Part shown: positions 19,394-28,154 of the stretch, piece by piece
Numbering within the stretch: the first letter of the stretch is position 1
How the letters are laid out: every line of letters begins with the position of its first letter
Made by a program: the position numbers and the translations under genes
Notes under the pieces: generated by a model
What the model was told of the DNA's origin: nothing
The model's input: the letters and a program-made list of their open reading frames with translations, nothing else
Databases searched by the model: none
Source: Candidatus Ruthia sp. Plio_17_S18
GTDB lineage: Bacteria > Pseudomonadota > Gammaproteobacteria > PS1 > Pseudothioglobaceae
DNA: 64,000 nt
NCBI GenBank assembly: GCA_021730105.1
Contig: CP072538.1
Location: 496,001 to 560,000 of the forward strand
Direction of reading: 5' to 3'

Positions 19394-19978
19394 CTAATCG
19401 TATTGTTTACGACCTGATAATGCGTGAGCAATAGTATTGATATCAGTGTATTCTAATTCACCACCAATTGGGATACCATGAGCAATACGGGTAATTTGAA
19501 CATCAAACTGTTTGGCCATATTGCTAATATAATGAGCGGTTACTTCGCCCTCTACCGTTGCATTGGTTGCTAGAATAATTTCTTCTATATTTTGATTGGT
19601 GAGTTTTGTTGCCAATTCGTCTAAGCCTAATTCAGCTGCACCAATACCATCAATAGGAGATAGGTAGCCACTAAGAACAAAATATTTACCCTTATAAACC
19701 CCACTTTGTTCAATGGCATGAATATCAGTTGGTGTTTCTACAACACACAATTGTGAAGCATCGCGCACTTCACTGGCACAAATATGACACAAGGTTTTTT
19801 CACTCAATGTTCGACATGAAGTGCAGTGTTTAACATGATCCATAGCATTAACTAATGCCTTGGCAAGATCCATGCCACCTTCACGATTGCGTTCTAATAA
19901 ATGATAAACAAAGCGTTGTGCGGTTTTACTGCCTACACCAGGCAATGCACAGAAGGCCTTGTTGAGTGATTCAATCAT
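19394..19978 (-). CDS. recR: Recombination mediator RecR
   Basis: DNA-binding ring protein of RecFOR gap repair that helps load RecA. The 194 residues have the helix-hairpin-helix N-terminus LPGVGSKTAQRF and the four-cysteine zinc site Cys52, Cys55, Cys64 and Cys67. A Toprim domain follows (CVVETPTDIHAIEQSG, GGELEYTD). The start overlaps the ybaB stop as TAATG, which implies translational coupling in the dnaX-ybaB-recR operon. Confidence 0.96.
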   Translation of the reverse strand: MIESLNKAFCALPGVGSKTAQRFVYHLLERNREGGMDLAKALVNAMDHVKHCTSCRTLSEKTLCHICASEVRDASQLCVVETPTDIHAIEQSGVYKGKYFVLSGYLSPIDGIGAAELGLDELATKLTNQNIEEIILATNATVEGEVTAHYISNMAKQFDVQITRIAHGIPIGGELEYTDINTIAHALSGRKQYD

Positions 19979-20301
19979 TAGAAAGATAAGTTCATGCCGC
20001 TGGGTAGATTTATACCACCTGTGGCAGTTTTCATTTTGGCAGATGATGCTTCAGAAATTTGTCTAACAGCATCATTCATGGCGCTAAGAATTAAATCTTC
20101 AAGTAATTCTTTATCATCCATTATCTCATCAAGGATTTTAATATCAGTCATCATGTGTTCACCGTTTAAGGTGATTTCAACATAACCTGAGGCGGATTTT
20201 CCGGTGGCAGATAGATTTTTGATTTCTGCTTGTGTTTTTTTCATATTGTCTTGCATTTGTTGGGCTTTTTTCATCATCTCTTCCATTCCACCTTTAAACA
20301 T
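19978..20301 (-). CDS. ybaB: YbaB/EbfC nucleoid-associated protein
   Basis: A 107-residue DNA-binding dimer of the YbaB/EbfC family. The N-terminal helix is MEEMMKKAQQMQDNMKKTQA, and the core is GYVEITLNGEHMMTDIKI. The start lies inside the last codons of dnaX, preceded by AAGGAG. A downstream in-frame ATG (MEEMMKK) is possible, but the Shine-Dalgarno box favours the first. It sits between dnaX and recR as in most gammaproteobacteria. Confidence 0.94.
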   Translation of the reverse strand: MFKGGMEEMMKKAQQMQDNMKKTQAEIKNLSATGKSASGYVEITLNGEHMMTDIKILDEIMDDKELLEDLILSAMNDAVRQISEASSAKMKTATGGINLPSGMNLSF

Positions 20302-21874
20302 GATTGATCTCCTTAATTGAGTTAATGTTAATTTTTGTATCGAATGTTTTTTCTAGTTTTTGCACACCTTTATCATTCAAAAATTGTGTTTGTATTTTTG
20401 CCATTTTTTCATTATGCGCTTGAGTTTGTTTTTGTGCCAATGTTTGAGCATTAGGCTTACCAAGATTAATCACCAAACTTAATGTTGAAAATTTTTGCCT
20501 AAGTGTTGTTAGTATGCTTTTTTGCGCCTGATCACTTAGTAAACTAGCAAATTGACTATCTAAGGTTAGTGTTAGTGTTGCATTGTTAGTATTGTCAAAC
20601 AGTGTATTTTTTACCAATATTTGCGCACCACCTTTAAATTTTAGTGTCTGGGTAAGTGTTTCCCATTGTTGCTGATTGTTAATATCAAGTGTAGTAGATT
20701 CTGCAATGTCTGCTTTTAGTTGTGATTTTTCCTCAATTGGTGCTGGAGTTTTAACTTCAGACTTGATTTTTAGCGTTTTTTTTTCCGTGTTAGGTTGGGT
20801 ATCGCTACGAAAGGCCAGCATTCTAAGTAACGTCATTTCAAATCCAATTTGTTCACTGGGGGCTAGTGCCATGTCTTTAGAACCGTTGATTGACATTTGA
20901 TAAAAAATTTGTAAATCAACGTTTGATATTTGTGTGCCAAGGTTTTGGATGGTCTTGTCGCTTTCAGTATTAACAATTTGTGAAATAGATATTTTGTGAA
21001 ATAACGAGCTTAAATCTTTAAGTGCATTGCTAAGGTTTTCGCCGCGGTGAGACAAGTCTTTAATAAAATTAATCACAGCCTTGGCATCTTGGCTAAATAA
21101 ATGTGTCGCTAATTTAATAATATCGTCATGATGAACCAATCCCAGCATGGCTTTAATGTCAGCGTTGGTTACCGTGCCTTTGCCATAAGAAATTGATTGA
21201 TCAAGCAAGCTCAGTGCATCGCGCATTGAGCCATTGCCAAAATCAGCAATTTGACCAAGAGCTGATTCTTCATAGCTCAACGCTTCAGCATTCATGATAA
21301 ATTTTAATTGGCCTAGAATTTCATCATGGAACAGGTGTTGTAAGGTAAATTGCAAGCAACGCGATAAAACGGTTACGGGTAATTTTTGTGGATCTGTGGT
21401 TGCTAATAAGAATTTAACGTGCTCTGGTGGCTCTTCAAGGGTTTTTAAAAGCGCATTAAAGCTGCTTTTGGAAAGCATGTGCACTTCATCGATAAGATAA
21501 ATTTTATAGCGATTTTTGCTTGGCATATATTGCGCATTTTCTAAAATATCGCGCATGTTATCCACCCCTGTGTGTGAGGCAGCGTCAAGCTCAATTAAAT
21601 CAATTGACTGGCCTTTGTCAATTTCAATACAAGTGGGACACTTGCCACAAGGTTTTGAGCTAATACCTTGCTCACAATTAATAGATTTAGCAAAAATTCT
21701 AGCAATCGTGGTTTTGCCAACACCACGTGTGCCTGTAAATAAAAAGCAGTGATGCAAATTATTAGCATCAAGTGCATTGATTAGGGTTTTTTTGGTGTGC
21801 GTTTGACCTACCAATTCAGCAAAAGAATGTGGACGATATTTTCTAGCTAAAACTTGATAGTAATCACTCATCAA
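20294..21874 (-). CDS. dnaX: DNA polymerase III subunits tau/gamma
   Basis: Clamp-loader ATPase. The Walker A motif is GTRGVGKT at 48-55, a zinc cysteine cluster (CGKCPTC) follows, and the DEVHMLSK Walker B and the SRC sensor region (VLSRCLQF) are present. Domains I-III end near residue 360, and a variable tail for DnaB and polymerase-alpha binding continues to 526. At codons 364-367 there is a run of nine A (GAA AAA AAA ACG). A shift in either direction reaches a stop within a few codons, which would give a gamma-like product of about 366-371 residues. Confidence 0.96.
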   Translation of the reverse strand: MMSDYYQVLARKYRPHSFAELVGQTHTKKTLINALDANNLHHCFLFTGTRGVGKTTIARIFAKSINCEQGISSKPCGKCPTCIEIDKGQSIDLIELDAASHTGVDNMRDILENAQYMPSKNRYKIYLIDEVHMLSKSSFNALLKTLEEPPEHVKFLLATTDPQKLPVTVLSRCLQFTLQHLFHDEILGQLKFIMNAEALSYEESALGQIADFGNGSMRDALSLLDQSISYGKGTVTNADIKAMLGLVHHDDIIKLATHLFSQDAKAVINFIKDLSHRGENLSNALKDLSSLFHKISISQIVNTESDKTIQNLGTQISNVDLQIFYQMSINGSKDMALAPSEQIGFEMTLLRMLAFRSDTQPNTEKKTLKIKSEVKTPAPIEEKSQLKADIAESTTLDINNQQQWETLTQTLKFKGGAQILVKNTLFDNTNNATLTLTLDSQFASLLSDQAQKSILTTLRQKFSTLSLVINLGKPNAQTLAQKQTQAHNEKMAKIQTQFLNDKGVQKLEKTFDTKININSIKEINHV

Positions 21875-21913
21875 AAATAGGACTGATTATTAAGATTAAA
21901 AGTGATAGCACCA

Positions 21914-22011
21914 AGCATATCATCCAACACACAAAAAAATTATTACCGTTGCTTCCTTCCAGATCTGGCGGGATTCATAACCATTCATTGTCGGCACACC
22001 CTTGATACTAT
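21914..22011 (-). ncRNA. ffs: Signal recognition particle 4.5S RNA, bacterial small type
   Basis: Minus-strand transcript with the highly conserved SRP domain IV: the apical GGAAGGAAGCA preceded by CCAGATCT. The conserved GTGTGCCG lies on the 5' side here. The 5' end (AGTATCA) can pair with the 3' end (TGATAT), closing a long hairpin of roughly 98 nt. It lies directly upstream of dnaX in the same direction, a common gammaproteobacterial arrangement. The ends are estimated from pairing. Confidence 0.93.
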
Positions 22012-22017
22012 CAGACG

Positions 22018-22692
22018 TTATTTTACATTTAGTTTGACTTGTTTGTTGGCTAATTCTAAACGTTCTGGTGTGCCTATATCTTGCCAGTAGCCAGTGTAGT
22101 GTTCTGCACTAATTTGATTTTTAGCGATGGCCGCTTTTAGCACCTTTGAGAGTGCTAATTTTTTTTCAAATAAATAAGACTTGAACAGAATAGGATGGTA
22201 AATACCAACACCAGAAAAGGTATAGGTTTTTGTATTTATTAAGGTTAATTGAGTATTGTTTAATGAAAAATCACCTGCTGGATTGTGTTCAGGATTGTCA
22301 ATTAGTACAAGATGAGCTAGTGAGCTTTCTGGGAGTGTTAGGTTTGACAAATCATAATCACAAAGCACATCACTGTTAATGACAACAAAAGGCTTGATGC
22401 CTAATAAGGGTAATGCTTTTATAATACCGCCTGCGGTTTCTAATACGCCTTTTGACTCGTCGCTATAGTGAATATTGACACCAAATTTTGAGCCGTTACC
22501 AAAATGAGACTTAATTTGTACACTTAAATATGAAATGTTAATAACTATTTTGGTGATGCCAGCATTTTTTAAGGCGTTAATTGAATGCTCAATGAGCGTT
22601 AAACCTTGAACCTTAATTAAAGGTTTTGGTGTGTTCTTAGTCAGTGGCATCATGCGCTTTCCTCGACCTGCTGCTAGAATCATACCAAACAT
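22018..22692 (-). CDS. murU: MurNAc-1-phosphate uridylyltransferase (MurU-like nucleotidyltransferase)
   Basis: A 224-residue sugar-1-phosphate nucleotidyltransferase with the signature LAAGRGKRMMPLTKNTPKPL at the N-terminus, the VINSDVLCDYDL metal site, and the EKKLALSKVLKAAI tail. It overlaps amgK by 13 bases. The amgK-murU pair defines a peptidoglycan-recycling bypass, best described in Pseudomonas, that converts MurNAc to UDP-MurNAc. The pairing is the main reason for choosing MurU over generic mannose-1-phosphate guanylyltransferase. An ATG three codons downstream is an alternative start. Confidence 0.85.
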   Translation of the reverse strand: MFGMILAAGRGKRMMPLTKNTPKPLIKVQGLTLIEHSINALKNAGITKIVINISYLSVQIKSHFGNGSKFGVNIHYSDESKGVLETAGGIIKALPLLGIKPFVVINSDVLCDYDLSNLTLPESSLAHLVLIDNPEHNPAGDFSLNNTQLTLINTKTYTFSGVGIYHPILFKSYLFEKKLALSKVLKAAIAKNQISAEHYTGYWQDIGTPERLELANKQVKLNVK

Positions 22693-23624
22693 AAAACCTC
22701 TTTAAGTGTTGCAAGTTCTGGATATTTATTGGCTGTTTGTTGTGCGTACTTTTTAACCAATGGTAGGTCATTTAAGTATTGGTGTTTGTTGTCTCTAATT
22801 GACAGACGTTTAAAGATGCCCAATATTTTCAAATGACGTTGTAATCCCATCAATTCAAACTGTTTTTCAAATTGAGCAAATTCAGTATCAATATTAGCTT
22901 GGTTGTAGTAGTATTGCAAAAGTGTTTGTAATTCAATGGGTTGTAATTCAAAGTAAGCATCTTTAAGCAGTGAACATAAATCATAAGTATTTGAGCCAAT
23001 TAGCGCATCTTGAAAATCAATCACAGCCAAATCATTGTTTTTTAGTGTCATTAAGTTGCGACAATGATAATCACGGTGTACGAACACTTGTTCTGAATTG
23101 AGCGCATTGTCAGACAATAACCTAAAAGTAACTTGCAAATTTTGCAGATGGGTACTGGACAGTATTTTAGGCAAGTACCAATCTATCAATAGCTGCATTT
23201 CAGTGTTGCACAGTTGTGTATCGTATTTTTTCAGTACTAGGTTTTGAGTGTTAATAGCTTGTATTTTGATGAGTTCGTTAATGGCTATTTTGTATAAATC
23301 AATATTAAAATTTCCATTTAAGGTTTGTAAAAAAGTGGTTGAACCCAAATCCTCTAACAGTAAAAAACCTTGTTTTAAATTTATGCTGATGATTTTTGGT
23401 GCGTGAATATTATGTTGGTTAAGTAGTTTAGCAATTTTGATAAAAGACTCAGTATTTTCCTTTGAGGGTGGTGCATCCATAGCAATAAAAGTTTCTTGCT
23501 GAGACTGAATTCTAAAATAACGACGAAAACTAGCATCATCACTTGCACTCGTGAGTGCAAAATTGTGATGACCAAAGAAATTTTCAAGCCAATTGCCTAG
23601 TTTATCTAGACGCTCATCATGCAT
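22680..23624 (-). CDS. amgK: Anomeric MurNAc/GlcNAc kinase (AmgK-like)
   Basis: Aminoglycoside-phosphotransferase-fold kinase of 314 residues. It has the catalytic loop FVHRDYHCRNLM and the metal-binding VIDFQDALIG, with the N-lobe segment FRRYFRIQSQQETFIAMDAP. In the AmgK family it phosphorylates MurNAc at the anomeric position for the adjacent MurU. It sits in an overlapping minus-strand chain with a D-amino-acid transaminase and dacA, so the whole block handles wall turnover and supply. Confidence 0.86.
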   Translation of the reverse strand: MHDERLDKLGNWLENFFGHHNFALTSASDDASFRRYFRIQSQQETFIAMDAPPSKENTESFIKIAKLLNQHNIHAPKIISINLKQGFLLLEDLGSTTFLQTLNGNFNIDLYKIAINELIKIQAINTQNLVLKKYDTQLCNTEMQLLIDWYLPKILSSTHLQNLQVTFRLLSDNALNSEQVFVHRDYHCRNLMTLKNNDLAVIDFQDALIGSNTYDLCSLLKDAYFELQPIELQTLLQYYYNQANIDTEFAQFEKQFELMGLQRHLKILGIFKRLSIRDNKHQYLNDLPLVKKYAQQTANKYPELATLKEVLCLV

Positions 23625-24450
23625 TTTTTAAACTTTGGTAGTAATCATAAACACAGCGCCAGACATTACCAATATTGCCATGATTGATTAACTTGCCATC
23701 AACTTGGGTAATGGGCATGATTTCACGTGTGGAGCTAGAAATCCACAGCTCATCTGCAGTGTTTAGCTCATTCATTGAAAATGAGGTTTCTTTAATAGGA
23801 ATATGGCATGCTTTTGCACTTTCTAGTACTAAATCGCGAGTAATGCCAGATAGGATATGAACACTAGTTGGGTGAGTAAATAGCGTACTATTTTTGATTA
23901 TAAATATATTGGAAGTCGCTCCTTCAGTTACTTGATTGTCTCGATGAAGAATAACCTCTTCAACGTTTTTTTCTTTTGCTTGCTGTGAATACATGACATT
24001 GGCCAAAAGAGAGATGGATTTAATGTCGCATCGATGCCAGCGAATATCTGGCTGGGTAATGGCTGCAAAGCCTGCTTGAAGTGCTTGCTTAGTTTTGGTC
24101 AGCAAGGGGTTTGATTCAATATAAACCGTTGGTGTTAAATCATTAAAACTGTGTTTACGTTTGTCGCTCACACCGCGACTTATTTGTAAGTAAATTGAGT
24201 GTTCTTGGTTGTTATAAAAGCCAAGAAGTTTGCTTAGAATATCGCCCCATTCTTTTGGATTGTATGGATTTTTGATTTTGACTGAATCAAGGCTTGCTTG
24301 TAAGCGTAATAGATGTTCATTAAGGCGAAATATTTTGTTGTTATACACAGTAATGACTTCATAAACACCATCGCCAAATAAAAACCCTCTATCCATCACA
24401 GAAATATGTGCTTGGTTTTTTTCAATAAATTCGCCGTTTAAAAATATCAC
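23617..24450 (-). CDS. dat: D-amino-acid transaminase (class-IV PLP enzyme)
   Basis: A 277-residue fold-type-IV aminotransferase. Features are MDRGFLFGDGVYEVI near residue 20, the PLP lysine Lys144 in CDIKSISLLANV, and the phosphate loop VTEGATSNIFI. This pattern is that of D-alanine aminotransferase, which makes D-glutamate and D-alanine, rather than IlvE. The context supports this: it overlaps dacA (TAGTG, giving a GTG start) and amgK, as in the common dacA-dat order. Aminodeoxychorismate lyase is a less likely alternative. Confidence 0.87.
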   Translation of the reverse strand: MIFLNGEFIEKNQAHISVMDRGFLFGDGVYEVITVYNNKIFRLNEHLLRLQASLDSVKIKNPYNPKEWGDILSKLLGFYNNQEHSIYLQISRGVSDKRKHSFNDLTPTVYIESNPLLTKTKQALQAGFAAITQPDIRWHRCDIKSISLLANVMYSQQAKEKNVEEVILHRDNQVTEGATSNIFIIKNSTLFTHPTSVHILSGITRDLVLESAKACHIPIKETSFSMNELNTADELWISSSTREIMPITQVDGKLINHGNIGNVWRCVYDYYQSLKNA

Positions 24451-25577
24451 TAAAACCCAATAGCATCAAGCATGCGTGAGAAGAAGCCTGCTTGTTGTGC
24501 ATCTTCAAGTGCAACCAGTGGAATACTTACCATGGTTTTGCCTTCAAACTGGATGAGTAATTTGCCAACAACATCACCTTTATTGATAGGTGCTGACAAG
24601 GCTGTATCAAGTTGAATCACTTGGTCTGAAAGTTTGAACTGGCCACGTGCTAGAGTGAAGCTGACTACCTTTGACGTACCTATCTTTAGTGTGTCTTTGG
24701 TTGCACTGGCAATAGGTACTTCTTTTTTGATATCTTTAATGGTTTGAGTTTCAAAAAAGCGAAAGCCGTAGTCAAGAATTTTTTGTGTTTGTGAGGTTCG
24801 AGCATTCACACTACTAGACCCTAACACAACAGAAATCAAACGCATACCAACGCGTTTGGCACTGGCCACTAAGTTATAGCCTGCTTTTTTAGTAAATCCA
24901 GTTTTTAACCCGTCTACCGTATGATCGCTCCATAGTAATTTATTGCGATTGCGCTGTGTAATGCCGTGGTAAGTGAATTCTTTTTGTGAGTACCATGGGT
25001 AGAATTGGGGAAAGTCTCTGATTGTTGCTGTTACTAATAATGTTATATCAGCAGCAGTGGTGTACTGATTATCATTTGGTAAGCCAGAAGCATTTTCAAA
25101 CCAAGAATTATTCATACCAAGTTGACGTGCATATTCATTCATATAAGTGACAAACGTACCTTCAGTTCCTGCAATGTGTTCAGCCAGGGCGACCGCAGAA
25201 TCATTGCCAGATTGAATAATCATGCCTTTAAGTAAGGTTTCAAGTTTAATGGTTTTGCCCACTTCTACAAAACTTTTTGAACCACTTGTTTTCCATGCTT
25301 TTTTACTGATACGAACTTTATCTTCTAGGTTGATATGACCATCGTTAATGAGTTGAAAAACGACATAGGACGTCATTAGTTTGGTTAAGCTGGCTGGTGC
25401 ACGTTTATCGTGTTGTTTATTACTAGCGATAACTTTACCAGAATTGTAATCAACAATACTATAAGCAGCAGCAGATATTTCTGGCGCTTTGGGGGTGATA
25501 AAAGTTGCCGCTTGAGTGTTTAAGATAAGAAAGAATGTAAGAATAACCAAGGGTTTAATAAATGATTGACTTTGCAT
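24450..25577 (-). CDS. dacA: D-alanyl-D-alanine carboxypeptidase (PBP5/6 type)
   Basis: Low-molecular-weight penicillin-binding protein of 375 residues that trims the terminal D-Ala of wall pentapeptides. The signal peptide ends near residue 23. The active-site motifs are Ser63-Leu-Thr-Lys66, Ser123-Gly-Asn125 and Lys225-Thr-Gly227. A PBP5 C-terminal beta domain follows. The last residues (AQQAGFFSRMLDAIGF) form the amphipathic membrane anchor. It lies seven bases after mltB; rlpA, often between them, is absent. Confidence 0.96.
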   Translation of the reverse strand: MQSQSFIKPLVILTFFLILNTQAATFITPKAPEISAAAYSIVDYNSGKVIASNKQHDKRAPASLTKLMTSYVVFQLINDGHINLEDKVRISKKAWKTSGSKSFVEVGKTIKLETLLKGMIIQSGNDSAVALAEHIAGTEGTFVTYMNEYARQLGMNNSWFENASGLPNDNQYTTAADITLLVTATIRDFPQFYPWYSQKEFTYHGITQRNRNKLLWSDHTVDGLKTGFTKKAGYNLVASAKRVGMRLISVVLGSSSVNARTSQTQKILDYGFRFFETQTIKDIKKEVPIASATKDTLKIGTSKVVSFTLARGQFKLSDQVIQLDTALSAPINKGDVVGKLLIQFEGKTMVSIPLVALEDAQQAGFFSRMLDAIGF

Positions 25578-25583
25578 AAAGTA

Positions 25584-26576
25584 TTAGTTGTTTAGTTGAT
25601 TGAATGCTTGTTTTAACTTGTTTGATAGTTGATAAGCTGCCATAGCATATCTATTATCATGATTATAACGCGTTAGCACGTAAAAATTCCAAAAAGTGAG
25701 CCAAGTTTCATTGATTTCGTCTTGTGGCAGGCTGATAAATGCCAATTTGGTTTTATTCTTAATGTCTTGGTGAATGTTCAAACCCTTATTACGCCAGTAA
25801 TGAGTATTTTTTTTAGGTTTATTAGTGCTTAATCTAGCGTGTTTTAAGTGATTTAATTGAAGTGTAATAGGTCTTGCAAATTCTCCCCCATCATGCCACT
25901 GATGCTGATCAAAATAATTAGCAATGGATCCTATTGCATCAACAGGATTTGAGAATAAATCAATCTTACCATCATGGTTAAAATCAACAGCGTAGTATCT
26001 ATAAGAGCTAGCAATAAACTGTGGATACCCCATTGCACCTGCATAAGAGCCTTGTATGGATAAGGGTGGAATGACGTTTTCACGTGACATAAGCAAGAAC
26101 TCTTTTAACTCTTTTTGATAGAATTTTTTCCTTCTATAATTACCAAAGGCTAGTTTTGCTAGCGTTTCTAAAGTTGGATGCGTGCCTTTTTTGTTGCCAT
26201 AGTTGGTCTCAATACCCAAAATAGCAACCATGATTTCTGCAGGTACATTGTATTTACTTTCAGCACGTTTAAGCGTTACTAGGTTATCTTGCCAAAAGTT
26301 GATGCCATCTTTAATGCGCTGCTCAGTAATAAACAAACCTTTATATTTATCCCAGGACATGGTTTTTTCTTTTTTTGGTTTTTTCTTTTTTTGGTTTTTG
26401 TCTGCAAGTGTTAGCTCAATTTTTGAAAAAATAAACAACAATTCATCTTTGTTAAATTGATGATTTTTCACCATTTTATTAATAAAATCACGGGTTGCTT
26501 GAAAGTTGCTTGCTGGTAAAATTTTAGCAACAACAAAACTAGAAAAGCAAATAAGTAAAAGTAAGAGTATGCGCAT
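25584..26576 (-). CDS. mltB: Lytic murein transglycosylase B
   Basis: A 330-residue peptidoglycan-cleaving enzyme that releases 1,6-anhydroMurNAc. The catalytic Glu123 lies in AILGIETNYG, and GSYAGAMGYPQFIASSYRYY and the C-terminal WLTFWNFYVLTRYN are family segments. The signal peptide shows no clear lipobox cysteine, so it may be soluble periplasmic. Residues 61-71 are a lysine-rich stretch (NQKKKKPKKEK) encoded by a 16-bp A-rich tandem repeat. The start overlaps the rodA stop. Confidence 0.93.
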   Translation of the reverse strand: MRILLLLLICFSSFVVAKILPASNFQATRDFINKMVKNHQFNKDELLFIFSKIELTLADKNQKKKKPKKEKTMSWDKYKGLFITEQRIKDGINFWQDNLVTLKRAESKYNVPAEIMVAILGIETNYGNKKGTHPTLETLAKLAFGNYRRKKFYQKELKEFLLMSRENVIPPLSIQGSYAGAMGYPQFIASSYRYYAVDFNHDGKIDLFSNPVDAIGSIANYFDQHQWHDGGEFARPITLQLNHLKHARLSTNKPKKNTHYWRNKGLNIHQDIKNKTKLAFISLPQDEINETWLTFWNFYVLTRYNHDNRYAMAAYQLSNKLKQAFNQLNN

Positions 26577-27715
26577 TAATTTTGTAAATATCTTGGCGTT
26601 TTGTGTTTGCGAATTGCCATAATAATGCCAAAGCTAGACATTAAAGTGATGAGTGATGAGCCGCCATAGCTAATCAGTGGCAATGGCACACCTACCACAG
26701 GTAGTAGCCCAGATACCATGCCAACATTAACAAAAATATAAGTAAAGAAAATAAGCGTTAAACTTGCACCTAGTAGTTTTGAAAAATTATCTTCTGATTG
26801 GAAAGAAATGACCAATAATCGGTAAATAATTAGCCCATACAAGGTAAATAAAAATATAACACCCATAAAGCCCAACTCTTCAGCGATCACAGCAAAGATA
26901 AAATCAGTTGCATGTTCAGGCAGGAAATTAAGTTGGGATTGGGAGCCTTGTTCTAAACCCTTGCCAACCAAACCGCCAGAGCCAATTGCAATTTTTGATT
27001 GCAAGATATGATAGCCAGAGCCTAACGGGTCAGAACTTGGATCAATTAAAGTGAGGATGCGTTTTTTTTGATAACCCATTAATAAATAGTTCCATGCAAC
27101 ATAAGCACCTGAGGTTATGATTGATGAAATCAGTGCAAAATTTAACCAATTATTTTTAAGAATTTGAACACGAATGCCTGAAAAAAACAACACGTAAAAA
27201 CCAGAAGCACCAATTAATAGCGACGTGCCCAAATCTGGTTGTTTGGCAATAAGTGTTACAATTGAAATAATGGCAACAATCGATAAAAAAACAGGCAGTG
27301 GTTTTGGTGGTAGTGTTTTTTCACTCAGAATTGAGGCAATGGCAATAGGGACGATAACTTTCATAATTTCAGAAGGTTGAAAGCGTATAAAACCTAAATT
27401 AAGCCAGCGTTGAGCGCCACCACTGCTGGAACCAAAAATTAAAACCAAAATCAGCAAAAAGATACCAAACAGCATTAAGTAAGGAGAAAAACGCCTAAGT
27501 TGATAAGGTGGTATTTGAGCAATAACTAACATTGCGCCAATTGCCAACACAAAGTGAAACACCTGTTTGTAAATGGTTTGCATAGAGCCTGCTGAGGCTG
27601 AATAAAGCACAACAAGTCCAAATCCACTGAGTGCCATAATCAGTAAAAATAAAGGCGTATCTATCTTGAAGTAGTGCCAGTAATGGCGTATTTGTGCGAC
27701 GTTTAATAATTTCAT
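26576..27715 (-). CDS. rodA: Rod-shape peptidoglycan polymerase RodA
   Basis: SEDS-family glycosyltransferase of 379 residues with about ten membrane segments. The family signatures are WLNLGFIRFQPSEIMKVIVP, the GSGYHILQSKIAIGSGGLVG loop, LPEHATDFIFAVIAEELGF, and GVPLPLISYGGSS near the C-terminus. It works with PBP2 in side-wall elongation. mrdA (PBP2) is not adjacent. The order rodA-mltB-dacA is typical for gammaproteobacteria and separates it from ftsW at 58 kb. Confidence 0.95.
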   Translation of the reverse strand: MKLLNVAQIRHYWHYFKIDTPLFLLIMALSGFGLVVLYSASAGSMQTIYKQVFHFVLAIGAMLVIAQIPPYQLRRFSPYLMLFGIFLLILVLIFGSSSGGAQRWLNLGFIRFQPSEIMKVIVPIAIASILSEKTLPPKPLPVFLSIVAIISIVTLIAKQPDLGTSLLIGASGFYVLFFSGIRVQILKNNWLNFALISSIITSGAYVAWNYLLMGYQKKRILTLIDPSSDPLGSGYHILQSKIAIGSGGLVGKGLEQGSQSQLNFLPEHATDFIFAVIAEELGFMGVIFLFTLYGLIIYRLLVISFQSEDNFSKLLGASLTLIFFTYIFVNVGMVSGLLPVVGVPLPLISYGGSSLITLMSSFGIIMAIRKHKTPRYLQN

Positions 27716-28110
27716 AACAATAACAAACCAACTGATCTGGCATCAGACAATAGCAAGTTAAAACTTCTACAAGCTGATTGATTATTCATACTTTCGGTGT
27801 CAATACCCATTTTCCGAATGGCTACTTGTTGTTTTGGGTGCAAAAACTGGTGCGTTGTACCTGTGCCAATAATTAACAAATCAATATCATCTTGATTGGA
27901 CAAGGGGAATAATGAAACCTTATCAATATCATCGAGATGAGTCATATCAACTTCACAATGATAACTAGAAGAAATAAAACAAGGAATTTTAAGCTGTGTG
28001 TGTGCTAATTTAACATGGAGTTCTTCGATAGAAATAATACTGTTATAACTTGCCTCTTGTTGGTTGAATTCCATGGTATTACAGCGACTATTTGTTGAAT
28101 CAAAGCACAT
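27712..28110 (-). CDS. Mth938-like domain protein (DUF498 family)
   Basis: A 132-residue soluble protein with the Mth938/NDUFAF3 fold pattern: DIDLLIIGTGTTHQFLHPKQ, then MGIDTESMNNQSACRSFNLL and LLSDARSVGLLLL. The family's biochemical role in bacteria is not established. An ATG at 28072-28074 (MEFNQQ) is an alternative start that would better match homologue length. Its 3' end overlaps rodA by four bases, so it probably leads the rodA operon. Confidence 0.85.
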   Translation of the reverse strand: MCFDSTNSRCNTMEFNQQEASYNSIISIEELHVKLAHTQLKIPCFISSSYHCEVDMTHLDDIDKVSLFPLSNQDDIDLLIIGTGTTHQFLHPKQQVAIRKMGIDTESMNNQSACRSFNLLLSDARSVGLLLL

Positions 28111-28154
28111 TATAACAGTGTAAAATTAATTTCTTTTTTATATTAGAGAAACAG

